Positions 1-9,178 of a stretch of 64,000 bases of DNA are shown here, piece by piece. A model generated the notes under the pieces. That model saw nothing but the letters and a program-made list of their open reading frames with translations, ran no database searches and was not told where the DNA came from. Position 1 is the stretch's first letter. Every line of letters starts with the position of its first letter. The DNA is from Strigamia acuminata (Eukaryota; Arthropoda; Chilopoda; Geophilomorpha; Linotaeniidae). The DNA lies in NCBI GenBank assembly GCA_949358305.1, contig OX442318.1:2838501-2902500 (forward strand), in the 5' to 3' direction. Made by a program: the position numbers and the translations under genes.

Positions 1-3000
1 CTAAATTACTTGAAGAAATGCTACAAAAACATCGAAAAATCCTGACTAAAGAACCAGGAAAGACGAACTACGTAAAACACGAAATAGAATTGAGTACGGA
101 TAAGCCGGTACGAGTTCCATTCAAGGGCATGAACCCCCAGAAACGCGAAATCGTCAAGACGATCTGTCAGGACTTGCTGGACAAGGGGATAGTGTCCGAG
201 GCATTAGGAGAATATGCGATGAGAATCGTGCTCGTCATGCGCGCAGGATCGGAACCCAGACTGTGTATCGACTATCGACCTCTAAACGCCATTACCGTTA
301 TCGACCCCGTCCAGATGCCATCAATCGAAGCTATTCTTCGAGAATTGGCCCCATTTAAATGGGTAACAACGATGGATCTGTCGAAAGGATATTGGCAGGT
401 CGAACTCCGTGACGAAGACAAAGAAAAAACCGCTTTCTGGTCCCCGATGGGCCGATTGATGTTTAATGTCATGCCATTTGGGCTGGTAAATGCCCCGGCA
501 ACATTTCAACGATTAATCGAGAAAGTTTTGGGCGACGCGCTACATAAATACGCCTGGGCCTACCTGGACGATATTATTATTGTTTCCCAGACTTTTGACG
601 AACACATCGGACATATCAACGAAGTAATACGTCGTTTAGCAGAAGCCGGACTCCACGTACACCCCGGAAAGAGCCAGTTTTGCCGGAAAGAACTTGCGTT
701 TCTTGGATACAAAGTTGGAGTCAATGGCTTATCCATAGACCCAAAGAAAGTACGAGCAATCACCGATTTTCCAGCACCTACGGACGTGAAAGGGGTACAA
801 CGTTTTTTAGGAATGGTAAATTTCTTCGGCCGACTCCTGCCACATTTAGCGGAAGTCGCGGCCCCAATCACCGATCTTTTAAAGACTGTCCAGAAAATAA
901 ATCCAAAGGAGGACCCGCCGAAAGACCCCGAAATCAAATTTAACTGGACCAGCCATTGCGAAGCAGCGTTTGACAAAATCAAACAAATGCTAATCGACAC
1001 CAAAACCATCCCTCTTCCCGACTTGAATCGCGAATTTATCTTACATACGGATGCGAGTAAAATCGGATTGGGGGCTGCGTTGATGCAAATGCACGAAATC
1101 GACGGCATACATCAAGAAGTACCCACGATCTTTATCAGCCGGAAAATTCAGGCCGCCGAGAAAAATTACTCAGCAACAGAGCTCGAATGCTTGGCAATCG
1201 TATGGGCAGTCCGTAAATTCAGGCCTTACCTCGAATTCACAAAATTTACCGTCCAGACTGACCATCAAGCACTGAGGTGGTTCATGGGCCTTAAAGAACC
1301 GTCGGGTCGGATGGCTCGATGGCAATTAGAGCTCATGGCTTACGACTTACAAATCGAATATAAACCAGGGAAGTACAACACAGTCGCCGACGCGCTCTCT
1401 AGAGCTCCCGCCTCAGAACCCGACGAGCCAGACGACGACGGCGACGACGATTCTCGGATAGCTTACTGTCCCACCCCGATCAGGAAGTGGGAATTCAGAA
1501 AACAGAATGAACTGCCGAAAGAAAAGTTGGAATCTTCCGATGAAAAATACGTCGGATATTGGATGAGGGCGTATCAATCGGCAAAAGATGCCAGACCAAA
1601 TTACGACTTATCCATCGAACCCAGAATCTCGGATAAATTTGTGCGAGCTTTCGTTACACACGTGAGTAAAGGCACGAACTGTGTCCCACCTACTCGCGAG
1701 GAACTCATCAAAGCTCAGAAGAACGACACCGCCTTCTGTAAAAGGTTCTATGACTACTTGACCAACGAGACTTTCCCTAGCGACGTCTACAGCGAAGAAT
1801 CCAGAGAAGAGTTCAAAATTAAGGCTTCCGCTTATCTGATAGACGATGGCCTACTTTTAAAGTACCATCCGAACTTTCGGGACGACTTGACAGAGTCAGG
1901 GAGTTCAATTAAAGTCGTAATTCCGAGAAAAGTTCGAACACAAATTCTGTGGATGGTACACGGCCACCCTCTAGCCGGACACGCCGGCGTGGCAAGGACT
2001 CTCTATCGAGCCAGTCAACTGTACTATTGGCCCGAAATGAGAAGGGACATCGTACGATTCATACGACACTGTCCACGATGCCAAGCCTGCAAGCCTCGGA
2101 ATAAGGCTAACTACGAGAATTTATCACTTGGACCGTTCGCCCCCTTTGATTGTTGGAGCGTAGACCTTATGGGTCCTAAGATAACAAGTGCAAATAGCCA
2201 CAAATACATACTCGTGATCATGGATGTCGCAACAGGATGGCCAGAGTTGTATCCGATGGCCCACCCGACTAAGCAGAAAATAATCCAGTGCCTCTACGAA
2301 GTCGCGTTACATTTTGGCTTCCCGCGGAAATTAATTTCCGATAATGGCCCACAATTCGCATCAAGGTTATACAAGGATTTCTGCAATCAATTCGACATTC
2401 AACCATCATTTACTTCAACGTATAACCCACGGGCTAATCCCGTGGAGCGACTCAACCGCGACATAAAATATGCGCTTGCTATTTTCACAGACGTACATTC
2501 CAAGTGGGACGAGTTCCTTAAAGAAATAGCATTTAGCATCCGAACGACCATTTCGAGAAACCGTGGCTTTTCCCCGGCTTATCTCAACTTCGCTCGAGAG
2601 CTACGAGTGCCCTGGGATCCACGCATCCCAGAAGGAATTCGAAAAGTCGATCCAAAAAATCCTCACATTTACGTACATCAACTAGAACAAGCAATTTCGG
2701 CAACCTACCAACATATGATGTCACATGTGTTTGACATGCGCGAACGAGTGAAAAAGTCTGAAAAGAACACACAATTTTGTAATTTCAAAATCAACGATCT
2801 CGTATGGAAGGACACTCACATTTTATCCAGTGCAGATAAAGGGATTCATGCCGGCTTAGCCGACAAACGAGACGGCCCATACGTAATTACCAAGGCCCAC
2901 GGCGGGAACGCATTTTCTCTGCAACGTTTGGCCGATAATGTAAATTTTCGATCAATCCACGCTCGAGAACTGACGCCTTACTTGCCGGAATTTCCACAAG

Positions 3001-3332
3001 AAGAATGGGCCGAGGACCAAACGCAGCCATCTCCATCGCCCACAATACGAGATATGTTCGACGACATCGCCACTGTTTCAGACTTGAACGAAAATACGAC
3101 TCACGCAACTCCAGACAGCGCCGAACTAACTAGCGCCCCAGATGGAAATTTAGGAGGGGAGGAAGCAGCAGTTAACGAAGAAACTCCTAAAACTCCTGAA
3201 AAAGAAAAAGAGATTACTAAAAGATCCACACGATCGAGAAGTAAAATACCGAAACCTATAATACGACAAAGTACAAGAAAAAAGGTACCAAACCCGTTTA
3301 TAAAGGACGGTAAAATCGCCGGGAGGACATGA
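1..3332 (+). CDS. pol: Ty3/gypsy Pol: reverse transcriptase, RNase H, integrase (5' partial)
   Basis: This frame makes cDNA from the element RNA and integrates it. It is open from base 3 to the TGA at 3330-3332, so the ATG at 18 is internal and the protein is truncated by the window edge; the protease is not seen. Counting from that ATG, the reverse transcriptase has its catalytic YLDD at about residues 182-185, preceded by the typical MPFGL motif. RNase H follows with HTDAS and the ELECLAIVWA block. The integrase has an N-terminal H-H-C-C zinc site, then a D,D,E core with SDNGPQF and the NPVER form of the last motif, 34 residues after the second D. A GPY/F-like module (DGPYVI) follows, then an acidic and finally a basic tail. 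No frame break is seen. Confidence 0.95.
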   Translation, partial: KLLEEMLQKHRKILTKEPGKTNYVKHEIELSTDKPVRVPFKGMNPQKREIVKTICQDLLDKGIVSEALGEYAMRIVLVMRAGSEPRLCIDYRPLNAITVIDPVQMPSIEAILRELAPFKWVTTMDLSKGYWQVELRDEDKEKTAFWSPMGRLMFNVMPFGLVNAPATFQRLIEKVLGDALHKYAWAYLDDIIIVSQTFDEHIGHINEVIRRLAEAGLHVHPGKSQFCRKELAFLGYKVGVNGLSIDPKKVRAITDFPAPTDVKGVQRFLGMVNFFGRLLPHLAEVAAPITDLLKTVQKINPKEDPPKDPEIKFNWTSHCEAAFDKIKQMLIDTKTIPLPDLNREFILHTDASKIGLGAALMQMHEIDGIHQEVPTIFISRKIQAAEKNYSATELECLAIVWAVRKFRPYLEFTKFTVQTDHQALRWFMGLKEPSGRMARWQLELMAYDLQIEYKPGKYNTVADALSRAPASEPDEPDDDGDDDSRIAYCPTPIRKWEFRKQNELPKEKLESSDEKYVGYWMRAYQSAKDARPNYDLSIEPRISDKFVRAFVTHVSKGTNCVPPTREELIKAQKNDTAFCKRFYDYLTNETFPSDVYSEESREEFKIKASAYLIDDGLLLKYHPNFRDDLTESGSSIKVVIPRKVRTQILWMVHGHPLAGHAGVARTLYRASQLYYWPEMRRDIVRFIRHCPRCQACKPRNKANYENLSLGPFAPFDCWSVDLMGPKITSANSHKYILVIMDVATGWPELYPMAHPTKQKIIQCLYEVALHFGFPRKLISDNGPQFASRLYKDFCNQFDIQPSFTSTYNPRANPVERLNRDIKYALAIFTDVHSKWDEFLKEIAFSIRTTISRNRGFSPAYLNFARELRVPWDPRIPEGIRKVDPKNPHIYVHQLEQAISATYQHMMSHVFDMRERVKKSEKNTQFCNFKINDLVWKDTHILSSADKGIHAGLADKRDGPYVITKAHGGNAFSLQRLADNVNFRSIHARELTPYLPEFPQEEWAEDQTQPSPSPTIRDMFDDIATVSDLNENTTHATPDSAELTSAPDGNLGGEEAAVNEETPKTPEKEKEITKRSTRSRSKIPKPIIRQSTRKKVPNPFIKDGKIAGRT

Positions 3333-3579
3333 TAAAGCAACAAAATCCAAAATGGTTGGCATAACCAATCAAAAGCGACAAAACAATATGACGTAATTAC
3401 CCCGACCTCCTAGGGACAAAAACAATCACAAGGAGACTCCAACAATCAACTACGTATTACATACGAAAGCCAATCAAGATACTTAACCTCGACTACCCTT
3501 TCAACTTTGCACTCCGCGTTCTGTCACGACGACAAACAGGTGCTTGACAAAAATCGCAACCAACTAATTAAATCAAAAA
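3333..3579 (+). other. Spacer between pol and the second ORF
   Basis: There is no ORF of note here. The stretch lies where a subgenomic mRNA for the downstream ORF would need a splice acceptor, but no single acceptor stands out by eye. Confidence 0.4.
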
Positions 3580-6508
3580 ATGCGAAGAAACTGGAAACAA
3601 TCACCCGACAACGAGGAGGAAGAAATGGATCGGGACCCAAGCGAAGACGAGTGGAACGATCCCGCAAGATGGGACGAGGTTGAACCAGAAGAGAATCGGG
3701 AAAAGCCCGATAGTAACGAAAAGGTAAATTTAACAAAGAATTTAATTCGTGGCTAAACCACGAGAAACACGTGAAACAATACTCGTAAAAAGAAAACATC
3801 TTTATTTCAACAATACAAAAAAATTACGAAAAAAAACCTTTATTAAAAAATTCAACACGTGTAAAAAAGCACATGGTCGACCATGGCGCCATCTTGAATC
3901 CAAATTCGGAGTGTGACAAAATCTAATTTTATTATTCATTCCTCAGCCGGAACACCAACTTACGTGGGGACCCATCGATCCACAAAACGTATCTTCGGGC
4001 ACACTCTGGAGGAGCGAGATCCCGACTCCATTTCGAAGAGCGTTAGAAGACGACGTCGATGCCGGCCCATGGCGCATTCGGCTCACCGCATCCAGAGCCC
4101 GATCGCGATTCTGGGCGAGTCAGGAGACCCTGATACACTACTTCCCAGAAAAGATGCGCGACGCACTGAGGGCTGAAATTCCAGAACGCGACGACGCACC
4201 AGCACCGCTCCCAAACAAGTTTTTGGAAAAGGACTATCCAAGCGGGTCCGAAGAGTGGGCCGTCCTCGAGAAGTGGCAGAACGCCGCTACAGACGAAGAA
4301 CGCCGACGAATTCACAGAGACTATTACAACGAAGTCAGACGAACGGCGTATCGAGATCTCTTCAAAATACTGAAACCAGCAGGGTATTCGACAGATGAGA
4401 TAAAAACTTGGTTAAGCCAGGTTCGAGGAGAAAGACCAGACGTTCCCAATTGGCGACCCGAACACGGATTTATCACCTCACAGAAAGCGATGCACCAGCT
4501 CCACTACCTGGGCATCTTTGGGCGCAAGCGACAGAAAGCGGAGAAGCGACTCTCGAGCGAGTTGTTAAATAACGCACACGACAACAAGCGACGACGCCTG
4601 GATCAGCCAAGCACGTCGTACAACACGCAAGATCAATCGCAGTCACATCCTCGAGTTTATTACCGACACGCTCGAGAACCCTCACCGCGACGAGAACCCA
4701 GAGTCGAGAGACCACGAGAAGTTGAGACATACCGCTACTCCAGGAATCGACCGAACCAACGCGGATGCCTCAGGTTATCAAGGCCACGAGCGGAAACATG
4801 GGGACGCTTTGAGAGATCACGTGAAGTCGATGAGGTAGAGACTTTGCAAGTGGAAGTTCGACAAGAAGTGCCAATAACGATCGAACACGAACAATCGGTA
4901 GAGCCGATGATCGTACCCGAACAAGAGAAACTTTACACCGAAGCCGATATGGTAGCAGCCGTCCTGAAAGTCAAGAACGAACAGGCGAAACCTGTCTATC
5001 GGCCGACCAAATCAATCGAGATGAGTGTAACATCGGTACCAAGCGCATTCATCAAGGCGCCAGCAAAACCAGTTAGTAGCGTACCTTCTAGTCTGCCCAG
5101 CGCATTCCGAAAGACTGTGATTATCGGAACCCCAACATCGCTGAGTCCCTTTGAACAACTTAAACGACGACAAGATCGTTTTGGACCCATTTTCCCGGCC
5201 GTACCGGAAGAAACGCGAAGCGAAATTTCCACGTCGAGAACGCCGATTGTTTGGGATGAGCCCGAACCCGACATTCAACGAGTTTTAATTAATTCAAAGC
5301 AAGTGGCCGTGGCTAAAACCGATAAGAACGACCAAACGCCTTCAAAACCAACTTCCAATAACCAGTCTTCGGAGGTTCGAGCCACGATCCAGTTCGACCC
5401 AACGCCATACGATTTACAGTCGTTTCTCGACACAACCACGATCGAACAAGCGAAAGAGATGGTGTCCGACGTTGACGAATATCAAGCCAGGACCATGCAG
5501 ATTGCGATAACAAACATCCAAAGTGCGGCCATAGAGTTCATCAAGAGCCCTGGACGAGATCATCCGTCACGAACAGCGCGCACAACGGTCGTACTCACGG
5601 ACATGATGTCGCTCGTATTGGCCGCGTCCACATTTAGAAACGCCCGTGTAGCGTTGGCAGCCTGGGCAGTCGTCGCACATGAAAGCTTTCTGTTGCCTCC
5701 CGCTCTCATCGAACGATGGCTAAAGTTAGTCCCTTCCTGTATCCAGGTTCGCGCGCAGTTAGTTGCAGAAGACGTCGACCCGGAGCAATCATATCAAGCG
5801 GTCCGAACTGTGGCTTTACCACAGAGCGAACCAGTCGTATTAATCAACGAACCTCTTCCCGAGACTGCGGCGAGCCAGACAACCCCGACGGCCACTCCAG
5901 CGGAGACGATCAGGTTCCCCGAGGGACTAGTCCCGATCGAGGGCGCGAAAGCAGTCGTCCGAAAGACGAAAACAAAACCGAAGATCCTGCGGCCCAAGAA
6001 AAAGATAGAGCCAAAGCCGTTACCTCCGATCGATGCACATCTGAAGACGTATTATCCGAGTTTGACAATGACCAGGGGAACGAAGGACAAAATTAAGAAA
6101 TCAAGCGATCATGGTCATTCGCTTTATGTGTGGATGGAACGAACTCTCGAAGCGGGTCCGGGCGTCGATTTCATTCAGCACCAACGCCTGTTACGCGCCC
6201 ACCGTGCCCCAAAGACTCCAGCCGAGGCCCAGAAGATCCACCACACGAATCAGGGCCTAGCTCCTTTCCTTTCACGCATTTGGATTCACGAACGAGTTGG
6301 CGCAGCGTACGAGCCGGTTGGCGGTCACGACCGATATTTTATTGGAGAGTTCGAGGACCCAAGCGATCGCTCGTCACGCCTGACTTCTACTCCGCCGCTC
6401 ACTAAACCAGCAACTTCGGAGATGGCTGAACCACCTGCAACCGAAGAATTACCTCCACCTCCGCCTCCGGACGTTCCCCAGGGATCATCGGAGAAAGAAA
6501 CGAACTAA
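3580..6508 (+). CDS. Additional ORF of the Ty3/gypsy element, two exons, function unknown
   Basis: I do not recognise this protein. Exon 1 is 3580-3723 (ATG, 48 codons, rich in Asp, Glu and Trp) and ends at AAG with donor GTAAAT. Exon 2 starts at 3947 after a TTCCTCAG acceptor and runs open to the TAA at 6506-6508. Both junctions are phase 0, giving about 901 aa. If the intron (3724-3946) is not used, the ATG at 4154 gives 784 aa. The protein is hydrophilic, with Arg- and Pro-rich stretches, a Lys-rich basic cluster near the end, a Pro-rich C-terminus, and one moderately hydrophobic alanine-rich segment in the second half. There is no CCHC knuckle, no protease motif, no signal peptide and no clear membrane anchor, so it sits in the env position without looking like an envelope protein. 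The splice is inferred from sites and reading frame, not shown by RNA. Confidence 0.72.
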
Positions 6509-6570
6509 ATCCAACTTTGAGTTTTTCGCAATGTTTGTTGTTTTATTGTAAATCCCCCGACAACATTGCT

Positions 6571-6582
6571 GAGGAGGGGACG
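6571..6582 (+). promoter_or_regulatory. Polypurine tract of the Ty3/gypsy element
   Basis: A purine run GAGGAGGGGACG lies directly before the TG of the 3' LTR, as expected for the plus-strand DNA primer. Confidence 0.75.
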
Positions 6583-7192
6583 TGTGGTGACCACGAGGTC
6601 ACAAAAGTGTTTTAATTAATCATAACCTAATAAATAGTGATTTTAATATTGATAGTAAAATGATTGTCAGATTATTGCGGGAAAACTAGCTATACTAGTT
6701 TTACCGTTTCTGCGGGACTGACGTGACGACGTCATGAATTTGCATAATTCTCCGAATTTATGCAAATACGTCATTTCCGGTCCAGCCTGTATTTAAACCC
6801 GTGTTTGACCGGAAACCACCACTTTATAGATACCAGAGCAACATTAGCATCACCACCTCACCGTCAGGCCGTTTTACCGGATTGATAGAGGATCGATGCC
6901 CGTTGTCAATTACATCTATAAATCAGAAGTCACAGATATTATCGTAGCTATACTACGATTGTAATATCTCCGAAGCGAAGCGTTTGCGAACACGTGTTTC
7001 GCCAGACGCCATTACCCTAGACAACAGAAGCCGCGTGTAAGACTGCCGTGCAGCAACAAATCGTATCCGCCGACAAGGATCCGAGACCACAGCATTGTTA
7101 AGTATATTTGTATTATATTACAAGTGTGAAATAAAAGGTTATTATTGTAAGATATTGTGTAAGTTTATTTACCGGAAACCAAGGTTACGACA
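6583..7192 (+). repeat. 3' LTR of the Ty3/gypsy element, 610 bp
   Basis: It starts TGTGGTGACC and ends GGTTACGACA, with TG and CA termini. A TATA-like GTATTTAAAC lies near 6790 and an AATAAA near 7131, which is consistent with U3-R-U5 order. The right edge is fixed because the next base resumes the LTR sequence of another element. Confidence 0.87.
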
Positions 7193-7259
7193 CTTGTAAT
7201 CAACCAATCAGGGTTGATTGATCTCATACTTAAAGAAGAATTGTTTGTTAATAAAATTA
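7193..7259 (+). repeat. 5' LTR of the pol-less element, left fragment
   Basis: These bases match positions 10606-10672 of the intact LTR exactly. The fragment ends with the TA target (7258-7259) used by the Tc1 insertion. Confidence 0.9.
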
Positions 7260-7513
7260 CAGCTCCCGGACAAAAGTCCTGCAACAGAGCAATTTTTTCA
7301 CTTACTTTGCACTTTGATGGCATCTAGCATAAAAACCATGACAGCTAGAGCAATAACGCTTTAAAAATTGAAAAGCCCTTTCTTTTTAGACTAGAATTGT
7401 TTTATAACATCAGCTGAAAACATCTTTATTCAGTACGAAATAAACAAAAATAAAAATTACACTAGAGACAAAAGTCTTGCAACACAACAAAATTGGTACA
7501 AAAGTCCTGCAAC
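7260..7513 (+). repeat. Left terminal inverted repeat of Tc1, three direct-repeat boxes
   Basis: This pairs with 8681-8934. The inner boundary lies just after the transposase stop codon, so the gene almost fills the space between the arms. Confidence 0.88.
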
Positions 7514-7520
7514 TTTCTTC

Positions 7521-8543
7521 TCAGTACTTCGTGGCTCCACCTCTAGCTTTCAAAACTGCTGTAATCCTTCTAGGGATGGATACTATTAAGTCATCACATT
7601 CTTTTGGGGTAATGTGATTCCAGATCTGATTCACAGTTTCTTCTAACTCGGTTAAGGTCATCGGTCCTACTTCTTGTAGTCGCTTTTTTACTTTAGCCCA
7701 AATATTTTCTATAGGATTAAGGTCCGGTGAGTTTCCTGGCCAGTCCAACACATCAATTCCCATACTTTCGAAGTAGAATGTAGTCTTCTTCGCCCTATGA
7801 GCAGGTGCACCATCTTGTTGGTAGATGTAACTGCCCTCCGGAAAATAGTGTTTGGCGGTTGGAATGAGGCAATTATCCAAAACATTGATGTAAACCTCTG
7901 CATTAATGCTTTGTTTCACAGTTTCTAAGCTACCAAGTCCGTTTGCTGTCATGGTTCCATAAACCATTATCCCAGGTGCAAATTTGACAGTCTTTGAAAT
8001 GCAATGGGGATGGAATTCTTCTCCTTTTTTTCTTAAAACTGTAGTTTTCCCATCTTTAAACAAACAAAATCGCGACTCATCGCTGAAGATAACTTGTCTC
8101 CACTGTTCAACAGTCCAATCTTTATGTTTATGGCACCATAAAACACGTTTTTTTTGCATTGCACGTGTGAGAAGTGGTTTCTTCTTTGCAACTCGAAATC
8201 CATATCCCATTTCCTGGAGTCTGCGCCTTGTTAATTTTTCAGATACAGGCTTTTTGATTATATCAATCCATTTAGCCGTTATTTTTCTGGCAGAATCTTT
8301 CTTGGATTTCTTCACAAGACTTCTGAGGATGTTGTCTTCTGTCTTTTTTGTATGGCGTGGACGACCTGACCTTGATCTCACATTGCATTTTCCGGTTTCT
8401 TCTTGTGTTCTGATAATTCTGCCAACAGTGGAACGATGAATTCCTATTTGAGTTGCAATTTCTGCATTGGAAATGCCTTGGGAATGCTTTTTGATTATTA
8501 ATTTTCTCACTCCTAATTCAATAGGTGTGCATTTTGCAGCCAT
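7521..8543 (-). CDS. Tc1-family transposase, DD34E, 340 aa
   Basis: It cuts and pastes its own element at TA sites in the nucleus. The N-terminal part is a paired-like helix-turn-helix DNA-binding region (about residues 1-110), with a GRPR-type hook between its two halves. The catalytic core shows FSDES, QQDGAPAH and NPIENIW, with 34 residues between the second Asp and the Glu, which defines the Tc1 group. The start is the ATG at 8543. Length is normal for the family, with no stop or frameshift, so the enzyme could be functional. It lies on the minus strand within the inverted repeats. Confidence 0.96.
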   Translation of the reverse strand: MAAKCTPIELGVRKLIIKKHSQGISNAEIATQIGIHRSTVGRIIRTQEETGKCNVRSRSGRPRHTKKTEDNILRSLVKKSKKDSARKITAKWIDIIKKPVSEKLTRRRLQEMGYGFRVAKKKPLLTRAMQKKRVLWCHKHKDWTVEQWRQVIFSDESRFCLFKDGKTTVLRKKGEEFHPHCISKTVKFAPGIMVYGTMTANGLGSLETVKQSINAEVYINVLDNCLIPTAKHYFPEGSYIYQQDGAPAHRAKKTTFYFESMGIDVLDWPGNSPDLNPIENIWAKVKKRLQEVGPMTLTELEETVNQIWNHITPKECDDLIVSIPRRITAVLKARGGATKY

Positions 8544-8680
8544 TGCATAAAAAGCTTATTCCTTACAAAATTAGTGAATGATAGGGAATCATGTGCAAAT
8601 ATGCAAATTAGTATACGATATATCACATGTATGGTCTATGCCAATTCCATAAATTGAGGGGAAAGAGAGTTTTAGCAGAA

Positions 8681-8934
8681 GTTGCAGGACTTTTGTACCA
8701 ATTTTGTTGTGTTGCAGGACTTTTGTCTCTAGTGTAATTTTTATTTTTGTTTATTTTGTACTGAATAAAGATGTTTTCAGCTGATGTTATAAAACAATTC
8801 TAGTCTAAAAAGATAGGGCTTTTCAATTTTTAAAGTGTTATTGCTCTAGCTGTCATGGTTTTTATGCTAGATGCCATCAAAGTTTGAAGTAAGTGAAAAA
8901 ATTGCTCTGTTGCAGGACTTTTGTCCGGGGGTTG
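8681..8934 (+). repeat. Right terminal inverted repeat of Tc1
   Basis: This is the reverse complement of 7260-7513 with few differences, including the three internal boxes. Confidence 0.88.
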
Positions 8935-9012
8935 TACTTGAAGTTAACTAGAGCTTGTAGTTGTGTCTTGGTAATTTCGGGTCAGCTAGTCTCAGCTTTG
9001 AGATAGTTTACA
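8935..9012 (+). repeat. 5' LTR of the pol-less element, right fragment
   Basis: It starts with the duplicated TA (8935-8936) and continues ACTTGAAG to TTTACA, identical to 10671-10748. Confidence 0.9.
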
Positions 9013-9025
9013 TCAGAAGTGGGAT
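9013..9025 (+). promoter_or_regulatory. Candidate primer binding site, tRNA-Leu-like
   Basis: TCAGAAGTGGGAT follows the 5' LTR directly. Its complement resembles the acceptor and T-stem end of eukaryotic tRNA-Leu, without the last few acceptor bases and CCA. The tRNA assignment is from memory of the family. Confidence 0.5.
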
Positions 9026-9178
9026 AGACGAATTCAATGCGACGATAGATGAATAAGTAGACGGAAAAGTAGGCGACGGAAGCGGAATTCGAGTTGGTAA
9101 ATAGCACGTGGACGGTTCGGGAAACGAGAGACGATTCGCTGGAACACCGCGTGTTACGAAGGTTAGCCGAATTGCGAG

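Larger units (their letters stand above)
1..7192 (+). mobile_element. Ty3/gypsy LTR retrotransposon, 5' part outside window
   Basis: The visible part comprises pol, an additional spliced ORF, a polypurine tract and a 3' LTR, all in plus orientation. The 5' LTR, primer binding site and gag must lie to the left of the window. The bases just after the 3' LTR (CTTGT, 7193-7197) are the sequence found 5 bp inside the intact LTR at 10601-10748. This shows that the element inserted into the 5' LTR of the downstream pol-less element. Pol and the second ORF have no frameshift or internal stop, so the element appears recently active, although LTR identity cannot be measured here. Confidence 0.93.
7260..8934 (-). 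mobile_element. Tc1-type DNA transposon, complete, 1675 bp
   Basis: It is flanked by TA on both sides (7258-7259 and 8935-8936); removing it restores the LTR sequence seen at 10601-10748. The inverted repeats are about 254 bp, longer than in typical Tc1. Each end carries three copies of ACAAAAGTCCTGCAAC or a close variant: 7270-7285, 7468-7483 and 7498-7513 on the left, and the inverted set at 8681-8696, 8711-8726 and 8909-8924 on the right. The outermost bases differ slightly between ends (CAGCTCCC against CAACCCCC). It encodes one intact transposase. Confidence 0.95.

Noticed and set aside
560-1108. 182-codon minus ORF inside pol
   Set aside because: Antisense shadow of reverse transcriptase sequence.
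3580-6508. Reading the second Ty3/gypsy ORF as an envelope gene
   Set aside because: There is no signal peptide, no membrane anchor, no cleavage site and no cysteine pattern, so only the position fits.
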